Source of the DNA: MED-G105 sp965263305
Lineage (GTDB): Bacteria > Pseudomonadota > Alphaproteobacteria > Caulobacterales > Parvularculaceae
Length of the DNA: 64,000 nt
Direction of reading: 5' to 3'
NCBI GenBank assembly: GCA_965263305.1
Contig: OZ253666.1
Span: 1,116,001 to 1,180,000, forward strand
The position numbers and the translations under genes were made by a program. This document shows positions 40,243 to 49,387 of this stretch, piece by piece; the first letter of the stretch is position 1, and the number at the start of each line of letters is the position of its first letter. The notes beneath the pieces are model-generated. The model saw nothing but the letters and a program-made list of their open reading frames with translations. It searched no databases and was not told the DNA's origin.

Positions 40243-42537
40243 TCACAAAAACGAGTACGGATCAATATCCACCACGCGGCGCACGGGCCCCGGCGTTTTC
40301 ACGCGGGAGAGCCAGGCGTCGAGGAAACCCTGGATGTGAACATCCCGGCGCGCCTTGACAAGGAAGCGGATGCGCGCCTCCCCCCGGAGGCGGTAGAGCG
40401 GCGCGGGCGCCGGGCCCCAGACGGTGAGGCCCTGGGCCGGGAAAATCGCCGCGCGATGGGCCTCAGCGCAGGCTTTCAAAGCCTGTTCATTCTTGGAGCG
40501 GAGGATGATGGAGGCGAGACGCCCGTAAGGGGGAAAGCCCATCCCCTCCCGCCCGGCGGCTTCGGCCGCTAAAAACGCATCGCGATCGCCATCGCAGAGC
40601 GCGCGTAAGACCGGCGCCTCTGGCTGGAACGTTTGCAACAGCGCGCGCCCCGGTTTTTCCGCCCGCCCCGCCCGGCCCGCCACCTGGGAGAGGAGTTGAA
40701 ACGTTCGCTCCGCCGCGCGCAAATCGCCCCCGGCAAGGCCCATATCCGCATCAATGACCCCGACAAAAGTCAGGTTCGGGAAATGGTGCCCCTTGGCGAC
40801 GACTTGCGTTGCGATCAGGATATCAATCAACCCCGCCGCCATCTGATCAAGGATCGTGCGGAAACTTTCGGGCGATAGTACCGTATCGGAAGAAAGAACG
40901 GCGACCCGCGCATCGGGCCAACGGCTCGTCACCTCCTCCGCGACACGCTCCACCCCTGGTCCGCAGGCGGATAATGAATCTACCGCGTTGCATTCCGGGC
41001 AGGCCTTCGGCTTTGGCATCGAAAAACCAGTGTGATGGCAAACGAGGCGGCCTTCAAAGCGGTGCTCCACCAGCCAAGTGTCGGAATGGGGCGCCTTCAT
41101 GCGGTGGCCGCATCGCCGGCATATGGTCAACGGGGCGTAGCCGCGCCGGTTCAAAAACAGGAGGGATTGTTCGTTAGCGGATAAATTCTGGTTGACAGCG
41201 GCGATGACGGCGGGGCTCAGCCATTGGCCTTTTTCCGGCCCCTCCCGGCGCATATCGACAAGGCTGACATCGGGCATGGTCGCGCCGCCATGGCGCCCGG
41301 TTAGCCGCGCCAAATCATAGCGGGCCTGATCAACGTTGACGACCGTCTCCAAAGACGGCGTCGCCGAGGCGAGGATCACCGGAAACCGCCCAAGGGCGCC
41401 GCGCGCCACCGCCAGATCACGACCGTGATAGATCACGCCATCTTCTTGTTTGTAAGCGCTCTCATGCTCCTCATCGACGACGACAAGGCGCAAGTTTGGA
41501 AAGGGCAGGAACAGCGCCGAGCGAGCGCCGACAACGATCCGCGCCGAGCCATCGAGGACGCGCCGCCAGGTGCGCCGGCGGGCCGCCGCCGTCAGCCCCG
41601 AATGCCAAGGCGCGGGCGCCGCGCCAAAGCGGGCGGCCACCCGCTCCAGAAATGGTAAGGTGAGCGCGATCTCCGGCAGCATGATGAGGATTTGCGCGCC
41701 CTCATCCGCCGCGAGGGCGGCGGCCGCCGCCTCCAGATAGACTTCGGTTTTCCCCGCACCCGTGACCCCATCAAGGAGGATGGGGGTTGACCGCGCCTCA
41801 GTAGACGGATGGTTTTCGGCGGCCGCTTCCACCGATCGGCGCAGGATCGCGGCGGCCGCCGCCTGTTCCGGTGAGAGGGGTTTGCCGGCTAACGCCGTAT
41901 CGGGGCGCGCAAAAGGCGCATCCGGATCAATGGTGACGGTTTCCAGGGCGCCCGCTTTGACAAGGCCGCGCACAACCCCCTCCCCCACGCCGGCTTTTTC
42001 CGCCAGCTCTTTGGCGGCGGCGGGCTCTTCGCCAGCGACGGCCAGGACCTGCGTCCGGGCCGGCGTGATTTTTATATCAGCGGGCGGCGTCGCCGCGCGG
42101 CGATAGCCGGTCACGCCCTTCGGCGCGCTCAACCCGTCCCCTGAGCGCATAACGAGGCGCAGCACCGCCCCCAAAGGAAACATCGTGTAGCGCGCGGCCC
42201 ACGCGACAAACGCCATTACGTCCGCCGGCAACGCGGGCGCATCAATCACCCCCGATAGGCGCTTTAGCTTTTTGGGGTCGACAGGTTTTTCGGGCGCTGC
42301 GGGGCGCGCGCCGTCATCAGGCGCGGGGTCCTCCGGCCACACCACGCCGATCTGTTCACGCCCGCCGAGGGGCGCTTTCACCCAGACGCCGGGGGCCAGC
42401 GGCGCATCGCACAAGTAATCATAAGGTTTCGGCAGCGGCAGGGGAAAAAGAACCCGCACACGAGGCAGAGCCCCCGTTTCACTAAGGTCCTCGGCGGTTT
42501 CACCGGGTAAAATCGGGTTCGCCGGGCTTTGCGTCAT
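40243..42537 (-). CDS. priA: Primosomal protein N' (replication-restart helicase PriA)
   Basis: PriA binds abandoned forks and reloads DnaB. The 764-residue protein has the N-terminal 3'-DNA-binding domain (VLFPLPLPKPYDYLCD), a winged helix, Walker A GVTGAGKTEVYLEAA, the DEEH box in VVVDEEHESAYKQE, and helicase motifs QVVAKGHHFPNLTFVGVIDAD and QVAGRAGRAEKPGRALLQT. The zinc region is altered: CRRC and CPEC remain, but the middle CPxC reads APHS and CHHC reads CHHT. One four-Cys site is therefore kept and the other lost. It is convergent with the pentapeptide gene. Confidence 0.96.
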   Translation of the reverse strand: MTQSPANPILPGETAEDLSETGALPRVRVLFPLPLPKPYDYLCDAPLAPGVWVKAPLGGREQIGVVWPEDPAPDDGARPAAPEKPVDPKKLKRLSGVIDAPALPADVMAFVAWAARYTMFPLGAVLRLVMRSGDGLSAPKGVTGYRRAATPPADIKITPARTQVLAVAGEEPAAAKELAEKAGVGEGVVRGLVKAGALETVTIDPDAPFARPDTALAGKPLSPEQAAAAAILRRSVEAAAENHPSTEARSTPILLDGVTGAGKTEVYLEAAAAALAADEGAQILIMLPEIALTLPFLERVAARFGAAPAPWHSGLTAAARRRTWRRVLDGSARIVVGARSALFLPFPNLRLVVVDEEHESAYKQEDGVIYHGRDLAVARGALGRFPVILASATPSLETVVNVDQARYDLARLTGRHGGATMPDVSLVDMRREGPEKGQWLSPAVIAAVNQNLSANEQSLLFLNRRGYAPLTICRRCGHRMKAPHSDTWLVEHRFEGRLVCHHTGFSMPKPKACPECNAVDSLSACGPGVERVAEEVTSRWPDARVAVLSSDTVLSPESFRTILDQMAAGLIDILIATQVVAKGHHFPNLTFVGVIDADMGLAGGDLRAAERTFQLLSQVAGRAGRAEKPGRALLQTFQPEAPVLRALCDGDRDAFLAAEAAGREGMGFPPYGRLASIILRSKNEQALKACAEAHRAAIFPAQGLTVWGPAPAPLYRLRGEARIRFLVKARRDVHIQGFLDAWLSRVKTPGPVRRVVDIDPYSFL

Positions 42538-42671
42538 CCGCGCGACGCCAATTGGCTCACCATGCGAACAACGAGGCCCCTAAAACGGGTTGATCGACGG
42601 GCCCGTTTCGGGTGAATTAGGAGCACCTCAGCGGGGGCGGTGAGTGTTTTGATCAAGGGCGTGGCGGCGCA

Positions 42672-43703
42672 ATGCATAAATCAATCTTGTTTGTGATAAC
42701 CCTGCTTTCAGTCAGCATAGGGTTTAGCGCGTCTGCGTACGCGAAATACAGCCTTTGTAACCGCACGAGTTACGTTCTGTCCGCGGCCATCGCCTATGTC
42801 GAATCGGACCGGTTGGCGACCCGCGGCTGGTGGCGCCTGCGCCCTGGCGAGTGCAAGATCGTGCTGACGGAGCCGACTAATCCCGGGCGGTACTTTGTCT
42901 ATGCCGAGGCGATACCCGGCCATAAGGGCGCGCTGCGCGCCTGGTCCGGCGATACCCAGCTTTGCGTTGAGAACGCCGGCTTCTTCAATTTGCGCAACCA
43001 GGAAGTCTGTAAGGACGATCCCTCCCGCCAGCGGGGGTTCTCTGCTGTCGATGTCGAAGCGGACGCCAAGGGCCTTTATCAGACAGACTTCTCTGAGGGC
43101 CGAAACTACTCCGTTTTCAGCGCCGAAGTGGCGGGCGTACAGCGCCTGTTGAACGACATCGGCGAAAGCAAGGTGCGCATTGACGGCGCCCTAGGCCGTA
43201 ACACCCAGCGGGACCTTGCCGCCTATCGGCGCAAACACAAACTGGGCGACGGCGCCGTGATTGACGACGCCACCATCGATAAGCTGATTGACCAGGCCAA
43301 CGCCCGCGAGGCGAAGCTCGGTTTCTTCTTCTGCAACAAAGCTGACGCTGCCGTTTGGACGGCGATTGGCGAACCGGAAGAGAATGACCAATACCGCTCC
43401 AAAGGCTGGTGGCGGCTAGAACCTGGCGGCTGCGCCAAAGTCGTGAAGGGCGAATTGTCCAGCGACCACTACTATGTTTATGGCGTCATCGAAGAGACGC
43501 GGGGCGAGCGACGGCTTTCTGGCGGGGATAAGCCCCTCTGCGTGAATTCGGTGAAGTTCGACATCGACAACGACAGCACCTGCGCCGACCTAGAGTTTGA
43601 GGAAGCCGCGTTCCGCAAAGTGGAAATCGGCGGGGCAAAAGCCGCGACCTTTGAATTCACGGTCGATATGTTCACCGCTGCGCCCGTTGAGGACGCCGAC
43701 TAG
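42672..43703 (+). CDS. Secreted protein with two DUF1036 domains and a peptidoglycan-binding-like middle
   Basis: The signal peptide is residues 1-~24 (ILFVITLLSVSIGFSASAYA). Two DUF1036 domains follow, at ~26-140 (SLCNRTSYVLSAAIAY...TRGWWRLRPGECKIVL) and ~216-335 (FFCNKADAAVWTAIG...SKGWWRLEPGGCAKVV). They share paired cysteines and the GWWRLxPGxC motif. Between them, residues ~158-212 resemble a PG_binding_1 repeat (VQRLLNDIGESKVRIDGALG). DUF1036 proteins are exported and uncharacterised. The middle segment suggests cell-wall association. The gene stands alone. Confidence 0.82.
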   Translation: MHKSILFVITLLSVSIGFSASAYAKYSLCNRTSYVLSAAIAYVESDRLATRGWWRLRPGECKIVLTEPTNPGRYFVYAEAIPGHKGALRAWSGDTQLCVENAGFFNLRNQEVCKDDPSRQRGFSAVDVEADAKGLYQTDFSEGRNYSVFSAEVAGVQRLLNDIGESKVRIDGALGRNTQRDLAAYRRKHKLGDGAVIDDATIDKLIDQANAREAKLGFFFCNKADAAVWTAIGEPEENDQYRSKGWWRLEPGGCAKVVKGELSSDHYYVYGVIEETRGERRLSGGDKPLCVNSVKFDIDNDSTCADLEFEEAAFRKVEIGGAKAATFEFTVDMFTAAPVEDAD

Positions 43704-43819
43704 GCGCCTTTCCGCCGACACGAGCCCTTACTTGCTATTCTGGCGGCGGCGCTTTACCGCTCGCGGTTACCGTCCATGGGCCCATGCTTTGCGGCCGTCC
43801 ATCACAATGAGCCGAGATC

Positions 43820-44557
43820 ATGACCACCCCTCCACCATCGCAACACCAGGCGGGCGCCGATTGGCGGGAGATTGAGCATTGGGTCTTCGATCTCGACAAC
43901 ACGCTCTACCCGGCCCATTGCAATTTGTTCCAACAAATTGATCAACGCATGGCGTCTTTTATCGAAACCGAAATCGGCCTGGATAACAGCGCCGCACGAC
44001 GCCTACAGAAAGACTACTACGCCCGCTACGGCACGACCCTGAGCGGTCTGATGCAAGAACACGCCATTCCGCCGGAACAGTTCTTGAGCTATGTGCATGA
44101 CATTGATGTTTCCGTTGTGCCGGCCAATCCCGCCCTTGCCGACGCCATTAACGCGTTGCCGGGTCAGAAGCATATTTTCACCAATGGCTCGGTGCGCCAT
44201 GCAGAAAATGTCCTGTCGAAAATCGGCCTGTCTGGATTGTTCAACGACATCTTCGATATCGCCGCAGCCGACTTCACCCCCAAACCCCATCTCAATACCT
44301 ATGAGCGCTTTATCGCGGCCTGCAATGTCGCGCCGACGCGCGCGGCGATGTTTGAAGATCTGGCCCTGAACTTAGAAGCGGCCCACAGCCTTGGCATGCG
44401 CACGGTGCTCGTATGCTCCGAGGCGGATTGGACCGCAGACGAACCGGCGAATAAGCGTCCAGCGCGCCCCGGCGACGATCATGATCATGTTCATCATGTC
44501 ACGGAAGATCTCGCCCATTTCTTAAACGCTCACCCCCTGGCTGCCATCGCAGCGTAA
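43820..44557 (+). CDS. Pyrimidine 5'-nucleotidase (HAD superfamily)
   Basis: This HAD phosphatase is related to yeast Sdt1/Phm8 and the TIGR01993 pyrimidine 5'-nucleotidases, which dephosphorylate UMP/CMP. HAD motif I is VFDLDNTLYP, motif II is IFTNGS, motif III is the lysine in FTPKPHLNTY, and motif IV is MFEDLALNLE. A helical cap lies between motifs I and II. The C-terminus is His/Asp-rich (DDHDHVHHV). It is 27 nt upstream of dapD in the same direction, a pairing common in alphaproteobacteria. Confidence 0.88.
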   Translation: MTTPPPSQHQAGADWREIEHWVFDLDNTLYPAHCNLFQQIDQRMASFIETEIGLDNSAARRLQKDYYARYGTTLSGLMQEHAIPPEQFLSYVHDIDVSVVPANPALADAINALPGQKHIFTNGSVRHAENVLSKIGLSGLFNDIFDIAAADFTPKPHLNTYERFIAACNVAPTRAAMFEDLALNLEAAHSLGMRTVLVCSEADWTADEPANKRPARPGDDHDHVHHVTEDLAHFLNAHPLAAIAA

Positions 44558-44584
44558 CCTGACATTAGAAAGTTAGCCTGCCCC

Positions 44585-45439
44585 ATGACCGATCAATCTG
44601 CGTTCAACAACCTCGCACAAACTTTAGACGACGCCTGGGAAGCGCGCAGCGAGATCGGCGCCGACACGAAAGGCGCAGTGCGCGAGGCCGTTGATGAGGC
44701 CTTAACGCTGCTCGATAACGGCAAGGCGCGGGTTGCCGAACCTATTGATTCTAGTGGTAATGTTCAGGAATGGCGCGTCAATCAATGGCTGAAAAAGGCG
44801 GTGTTGTTGTCCTTCCGCCTGAACCCCAACGATCTCATTGAGGGGGGGCCTGGACAGGCGAACTGGTGGGATAAAGTACCGTCCAAATTTGATGGATGGA
44901 CGGCGGATCATTTTGAAAAAGCAGGCTTTCGCGCGGTGCCCGGCGCGCTCGTGCGACGCGGGTCGTTTGTGGCGCCGAACGCGGTCCTAATGCCGTCCTA
45001 TGTGAATATTGGCGCCTATGTTGATGAAGGCGCGATGATCGACACCTGGGCCACCGTCGGCTCCTGCGCCCAGATTGGCAAGAACTGCCACATCTCCGGC
45101 GGCGCAGGGATTGGCGGCGTGTTAGAACCCCTGCAGGCAAACCCGGTAATTATCGAAGACAATTGCTTTGTCGGCGCGCGCTCAGAAGTCGCCGAAGGCG
45201 TCATCGTCCGTGAAGGGTCTGTTCTCTCCATGGGCGTGTTTCTCGGCGCCTCGACCAAAATTGTTGATCGCGATACGGGTGAGATCCTCTACGGAGAGGT
45301 CCCGCCCTATTCCGTCGTCGTTCCCGGCGCCATGCCGTCCGATAAGGGCGGTCCGAATTTGTATTGCGCCGTGATTGTCAAAAAGGTTGATGAGAAGACG
45401 CGGTCTAAAACGTCCGTCAACGAACTCCTGCGGGATTAA
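44585..45439 (+). CDS. dapD: Tetrahydrodipicolinate N-succinyltransferase
   Basis: DapD uses succinyl-CoA to make N-succinyl-2-amino-6-oxopimelate in the lysine/meso-diaminopimelate pathway, needed for peptidoglycan. The 284-residue protein has the helical N-terminal domain (AWEARSEIGADTKGAVREAVDEAL) and left-handed beta-helix hexapeptide repeats from ~residue 120 (APNAVLMPSYVNIGAYVDEG, ATVGSCAQIGKNCHISGGAG, CFVGARSEVAEGVIV). The C-terminal KVDEKTRSKTSVNELLRD is diagnostic. Its stop overlaps the end of the convergent membrane-protein gene by four nt. Confidence 0.97.
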   Translation: MTDQSAFNNLAQTLDDAWEARSEIGADTKGAVREAVDEALTLLDNGKARVAEPIDSSGNVQEWRVNQWLKKAVLLSFRLNPNDLIEGGPGQANWWDKVPSKFDGWTADHFEKAGFRAVPGALVRRGSFVAPNAVLMPSYVNIGAYVDEGAMIDTWATVGSCAQIGKNCHISGGAGIGGVLEPLQANPVIIEDNCFVGARSEVAEGVIVREGSVLSMGVFLGASTKIVDRDTGEILYGEVPPYSVVVPGAMPSDKGGPNLYCAVIVKKVDEKTRSKTSVNELLRD

Positions 45440-46602
45440 AGAACCAACTCGAGGAGTTTTCCCGTGAAGGTCACAAATCGCGGCGCCAAGGTGTATTGGT
45501 TGGCGACAAAGCCCCAGGGGGCTAGCACGAAAACCACGATGATCGCCGTTCGCCACCGCACCGCGAACGCGCCAACGGGATCAGCGATCCTGTCAACGAG
45601 CCCAATCGCAGGCCGCAACCAAGCCTGATCCAGCCAGTCAAAGCAATAGTAGTCGATGACCTTCTCATGGGACATCAACACCGCGAAACTGAAGAAGAGA
45701 TAGTAATATCGACCGTAGTCGATCGTCAGAATAAAGCTGATGAGGCAGAGGCCCAAAAAATAAAGTAGGGTCATCCCATTGCCCCCTGCCGCTTTTAAAA
45801 CGGCATAGACCAACAGCAAAAACGCGATCATGCCCGGTAGAATAAGGGGAACGAACCCGTTGATGTGCCCGAGGTGGAACGGGATGATTTCTGACAATCC
45901 CATATCAATAAATTTATAGAGAGACGTATCAGTGAGGCCGGTGACGCCATGGGCCGGCCAATAGCCGTTCTCTAAGGCGAAGGTCGGATTATTGGTCAGG
46001 AGAAATAAAAGCGTGACCATGATGGCGAGCGTCACGCCCGCCGCCGCTTTTTTGGGCGCCGCCCCACGGAACAATAAATGCACCACAATGGGCCCATAAA
46101 ATAAGGCCGCCATCTCCCTAATCCCCACGGCCATGACAATCGTCGCGAGAACAACATACTCTTTGTACTTATTGCCTGACAGCAGAAAAAGGGGAATGAA
46201 CGGCGCAAGCAGTAAGATTTCCGTATCAATGTATGAGATCAGGTAGATCGGCGACACCACCATCAATGCGCCTTCGAGGGGGGTAAAGCGGCGAGTGATC
46301 TCTAACGCGATGACAAGGCAAACGAGGGCGAAACTGACCGCGATCAACGCGGCGTAAACTTGGGGCCCGTGCCCGGTGAGGATATCCAGCCGATACAAGA
46401 ATTCCCCGGGCAATGCCCGTCGGAAGATGCCGCTGGAATAGGCCCAGAAATTGTCCGCACGGATCGAATACGCCGCGTTTTCTGTGAGGAACGGTAAAAA
46501 CAATCGCACGGCCGCGAAAAACGCGATAAAACCCGCCGCGCCAATTGCCGCCCATTGGCGTAGGCTGATCTTTTTCAACAATGCTACGATGTTCTCGCCC
46601 AA
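45436..46602 (-). CDS. Polytopic membrane protein, possibly GT-C glycosyltransferase-like
   Basis: This 388-residue protein has roughly ten membrane segments. A periplasmic-type loop soon after the first helix contains RADNFWAYSSGIFRRALPGEFLY, and YLISYIDTEILL follows later. Such an early acidic/aromatic loop is seen in GT-C enzymes and related proteins, but no definite motif can be named. It follows the HAD-UbiA gene by 56 nt on the same strand. An operon for making a prenyl-phosphate-linked sugar and using or transporting it is plausible, but this is inference. Confidence 0.6.
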   Translation of the reverse strand: MGENIVALLKKISLRQWAAIGAAGFIAFFAAVRLFLPFLTENAAYSIRADNFWAYSSGIFRRALPGEFLYRLDILTGHGPQVYAALIAVSFALVCLVIALEITRRFTPLEGALMVVSPIYLISYIDTEILLLAPFIPLFLLSGNKYKEYVVLATIVMAVGIREMAALFYGPIVVHLLFRGAAPKKAAAGVTLAIMVTLLFLLTNNPTFALENGYWPAHGVTGLTDTSLYKFIDMGLSEIIPFHLGHINGFVPLILPGMIAFLLLVYAVLKAAGGNGMTLLYFLGLCLISFILTIDYGRYYYLFFSFAVLMSHEKVIDYYCFDWLDQAWLRPAIGLVDRIADPVGAFAVRWRTAIIVVFVLAPWGFVANQYTLAPRFVTFTGKLLELVL

Positions 46603-46658
46603 ATCCCTTTACCCCTTCTTAGGAGACCTTTGCGCGCTGGGCGCGCTGGGCGCAACGC

Positions 46659-48092
46659 CTAGATCGCCAACAATAACGCCGCCCCACATAACGCGCCGCA
46701 GACCAGGCTATGGCGATCTTTAATTGCAAACGCGATCGGATCGTCATTCATGTGCCGCCGGTAGACAAGCACCCAAAGCCGGGCCGTCCAGTAAAAGAGA
46801 ATAACCCCAATGATCCACAAATAGCGCGGCTCCCGATAGAGCGCCGCGGTCGCTTCGTCGCCGATATAGATCACAAAGACCACAATCGCCATCATGCCGG
46901 AGGCGATGCCCAAGACCTGCAGAGGCGATAAATCTCCCGGTCGATAGCCCCGCGCCTTGATCTCTTTTTTGTTCACATCAATCGCTTCGACAAGTTCAGC
47001 ACACCGCTTGACGAGGGCGAGACCAAGGAAAAAGAGGAAAGAGAACGCGACAAGCCAATCCGATAATTCAACCCCCGTCGTCACTGCGCCGAGGTTCATG
47101 CGATAGCCGTAGAGCGAGGCGAGTACGATCACATCCAGCAAGAGCTTGCGCTTTAAGACGAGCGAATAGCTCAACGTCAACGCGATATAACCGATAATAT
47201 GGGCGACAACGATCAAGGGGAGGAAGATCACCACCGCGCCCAGCGCGACCGTCAACAGCGCCGCTGAGAAGACAACGCCGTCCCGTACAGGCAGAACGCC
47301 GGAAGCAAAGGGGCGTTTTTTCTTGCGCGGATGGGCTCTGTCCGCCGACAGATCCATCACGTCGTTCCAGATATAGGTCGCAGAAGCCGTGAGGCTGAAC
47401 GCGAAAAAGGCGATGAGCGCCGCCACAATTTTGTCGACCGCGAACCACTCATGGGCGAGGATGAGAGGCGCGAAAATGAGCGTGTTTTTCGCCCATTGTT
47501 GCACCCGCATCGCCTTCAGATAGGTCTTCGCCGAGGGCGCGGGGCGTTCAAAAACACCGTCGATATCATTTTTGCCGCGTACTGATATTGCCGCCTCTTC
47601 AGATATCGCGACGACGCGACGCTCCAAAGCGGCGTCCCATAACGGCCCATCAGCCGAAGAATCCCCGATATAGCCAAAGTCGGGCCCGTGCCCATGGGTC
47701 GCTAGCCACGCCTGAATCGCGCCAAGCTTGCGCTCGCCTTTCAGGTTTTCGACCCCATTACTGGCGATGACATCAGTGAAAACAGGATAAGCGTCGGCGA
47801 CGCGGCGGGCGATTTTTTCATCGGCGGCGGTCGCGAGAATGATCGGACGACCTTTCGCTTTTTCCGCCTCAAGAAACGCCAACAACGGCTCGTTCACAGC
47901 ATATTGGTGGGGCTTTGTCTCGCTATCGGCGAGAGCGGCCTTCATTGGCGCGATCCCCTTGCGCAGGGCGAGGGCGCCGGCGAGCAAACGGCTCGGCTGT
48001 TCGCGCACGAGGCTCGCCGCCCCCTCATAGAGGCTATCCCCCAAGATGAAGGTATCGTCTAGATCGACGAAAAGAGGCGCCGTTGTCGTCAT
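46659..48092 (-). CDS. HAD phosphatase-UbiA prenyltransferase fusion (decaprenyl-phosphate phosphoribosyltransferase-like)
   Basis: This is a 477-residue two-domain protein. Residues ~1-180 are a HAD phosphatase (VDLDDTFILGDSL motif I; YIGDSSADGPLW late motif). Residues ~190-477 are a UbiA-type membrane prenyltransferase with about eight helices and the aspartate motif NDVMDLSADRAHPRKKKRP. That motif resembles DPPR synthase (mycobacterial Rv3806c), which moves 5-phosphoribose from PRPP to decaprenyl phosphate. The fused phosphatase could then remove the 5-phosphate. Such fusions occur in other proteobacteria. The product, a prenyl-phospho-ribose or arabinose donor, is inferred. Confidence 0.82.
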   Translation of the reverse strand: MTTTAPLFVDLDDTFILGDSLYEGAASLVREQPSRLLAGALALRKGIAPMKAALADSETKPHQYAVNEPLLAFLEAEKAKGRPIILATAADEKIARRVADAYPVFTDVIASNGVENLKGERKLGAIQAWLATHGHGPDFGYIGDSSADGPLWDAALERRVVAISEEAAISVRGKNDIDGVFERPAPSAKTYLKAMRVQQWAKNTLIFAPLILAHEWFAVDKIVAALIAFFAFSLTASATYIWNDVMDLSADRAHPRKKKRPFASGVLPVRDGVVFSAALLTVALGAVVIFLPLIVVAHIIGYIALTLSYSLVLKRKLLLDVIVLASLYGYRMNLGAVTTGVELSDWLVAFSFLFFLGLALVKRCAELVEAIDVNKKEIKARGYRPGDLSPLQVLGIASGMMAIVVFVIYIGDEATAALYREPRYLWIIGVILFYWTARLWVLVYRRHMNDDPIAFAIKDRHSLVCGALCGAALLLAI

Positions 48093-48349
48093 ATTGTTGT
48101 CGCCGTAACCCCTTGGCCGTCGCGCCGAAAGCGGCTGGCTTTCCCCACACGGCTAATATCGCGCGCCCCATAGCATAAAGACGCTGGCAATAGAAAATTC
48201 GGTTTTAAAGAAGAAATGGTTAACGCCGTGACAAGGCCGCCAGGCGGCAGGACATTACTAAGGAACCGGGAGGGTGAGAGGCGACCGTTTTTCCCGCAAT
48301 CGCTTTCATTGTCGGGATGACCGCATGCTCACGCCAGACTTGATGGACA

Positions 48350-48880
48350 TTACTGAGGGACGACGTCCGTCAACGTTTCCGCACCGGCCGGAGCGGCCGC
48401 TTGCCCATAAAGGGAAATGGTCGAGATCGACATCTTGGCCGACCCCTCGACGGGGCGGCGGCTATAGGCCACATAAATCAGCGTGTTGTTCTCCGCGTCA
48501 TATACCCGGCGGACAGCAAGTTGCTTGAAAATCAAGCTTTGTTTTTGGGAGAAAACTTCCTCCCCATTTTTGTCCCGGTCGATATCGCCAACAATAATTG
48601 GCCCGGTCTGCCGGCACGCGATGGAAGAATTTGAGGGGTTCTCAAACCAATTCCCTTTCGCCACCCGGTCCCAAAACCCGCGATCATAGTAGCTCATATG
48701 ACAGGTGACGCCGGTAACCTTAGGATCGCTTAACGCTTCCAATTTGATTTCGTTGCCGGCGAAATCGTTCTTGATTTCGCCAACCTCGCGATGCTCGCCA
48801 TTGGAACCGCCGCAGGCAGCCAAAACCGCTAGCGCAAGGCCGGCGACAGCGCTCGACCGCCAAAAACGTTTTTTCTGCAT
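48350..48880 (-). CDS. creA: CreA family protein (predicted lipoprotein)
   Basis: This 176-residue exported protein has a lipoprotein-type signal (AVAGLALAVLAACGG, lipobox Cys near residue 23). The CreA family signature is clear: VGEIKNDFAGNEIKLEALSDPKVTGVTCHMS, YDRGFWDRVAKGNWFENPSNSSIACRQTGPI, then VRRVYDAENNTLIYVAYSRR. CreA is widespread in proteobacteria, but its biochemical role is unknown. The gene is monocistronic. The upstream 48093-48349 side belongs to its 3' region and shows only a short CCGCC-A-GGCGG hairpin. Confidence 0.9.
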   Translation of the reverse strand: MQKKRFWRSSAVAGLALAVLAACGGSNGEHREVGEIKNDFAGNEIKLEALSDPKVTGVTCHMSYYDRGFWDRVAKGNWFENPSNSSIACRQTGPIIVGDIDRDKNGEEVFSQKQSLIFKQLAVRRVYDAENNTLIYVAYSRRPVEGSAKMSISTISLYGQAAAPAGAETLTDVVPQ

Positions 48881-48967
48881 AAGGATCGCCCCAAAATGAA
48901 ATCAACACCCACGCGTTATATGGGCGCGAACGCCTGGGGCTTCAAGGCGCGAGGGTGTTCGGCTTCA

Positions 48968-49384
48968 TTACTGAAGGACGCCGAGGGTTTCCTCAAAGGC
49001 GTTTCGGCCTTCACCGGCGCCATAACGCAAGCTTCCGCCGGAAAAAGACGCGCCACGATTATCACCGGCGCATGTGAAGGCCTTGATAGGGCGGGCACCC
49101 GGTTTTTTGCACATCGCCTCCACGGCGCTTAACGCACCGTCACAGGCGCTGGCGAGGCTTTTTTCGGCTGGCCAGGAAGACGACGCCCCCCAGTCAATCG
49201 AGACGGAAAAATCGATGCCGCATTTACTCATGGTGTAGGCCGCTTCGTTGCGCAGGGCCTCTTCTTCTTCGGCCTGGGCGCGGAGCGATTTTAATGATTG
49301 CGCGTTAGCAGGCGTCATCAGTGCGCCGATCGATAGCGCGACAAAAATGGCTCCTAACAAGGGAATTCTTCTATGGTGAACCAT
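48968..49384 (-). CDS. Exported hypothetical protein
   Basis: This 138-residue protein starts MVHHRRIPLLGAIFVALSIGAL, with signal-peptide cleavage probably near NAQS at residue 29. The mature part begins with a charged coiled-coil stretch (LRAQAEEEEALRNEAAYTM) and has four cysteines (KCGIDF, SACDGAL, MCKKPG, FTCAGDN), likely two disulfides. The sequence ends in a Gly-rich segment. No family is recognised. It follows the DUF4908-like gene by three nt and is probably co-transcribed with it. Confidence 0.6.
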   Translation of the reverse strand: MVHHRRIPLLGAIFVALSIGALMTPANAQSLKSLRAQAEEEEALRNEAAYTMSKCGIDFSVSIDWGASSSWPAEKSLASACDGALSAVEAMCKKPGARPIKAFTCAGDNRGASFSGGSLRYGAGEGRNAFEETLGVLQ

Positions 49385-49387
49385 GGC

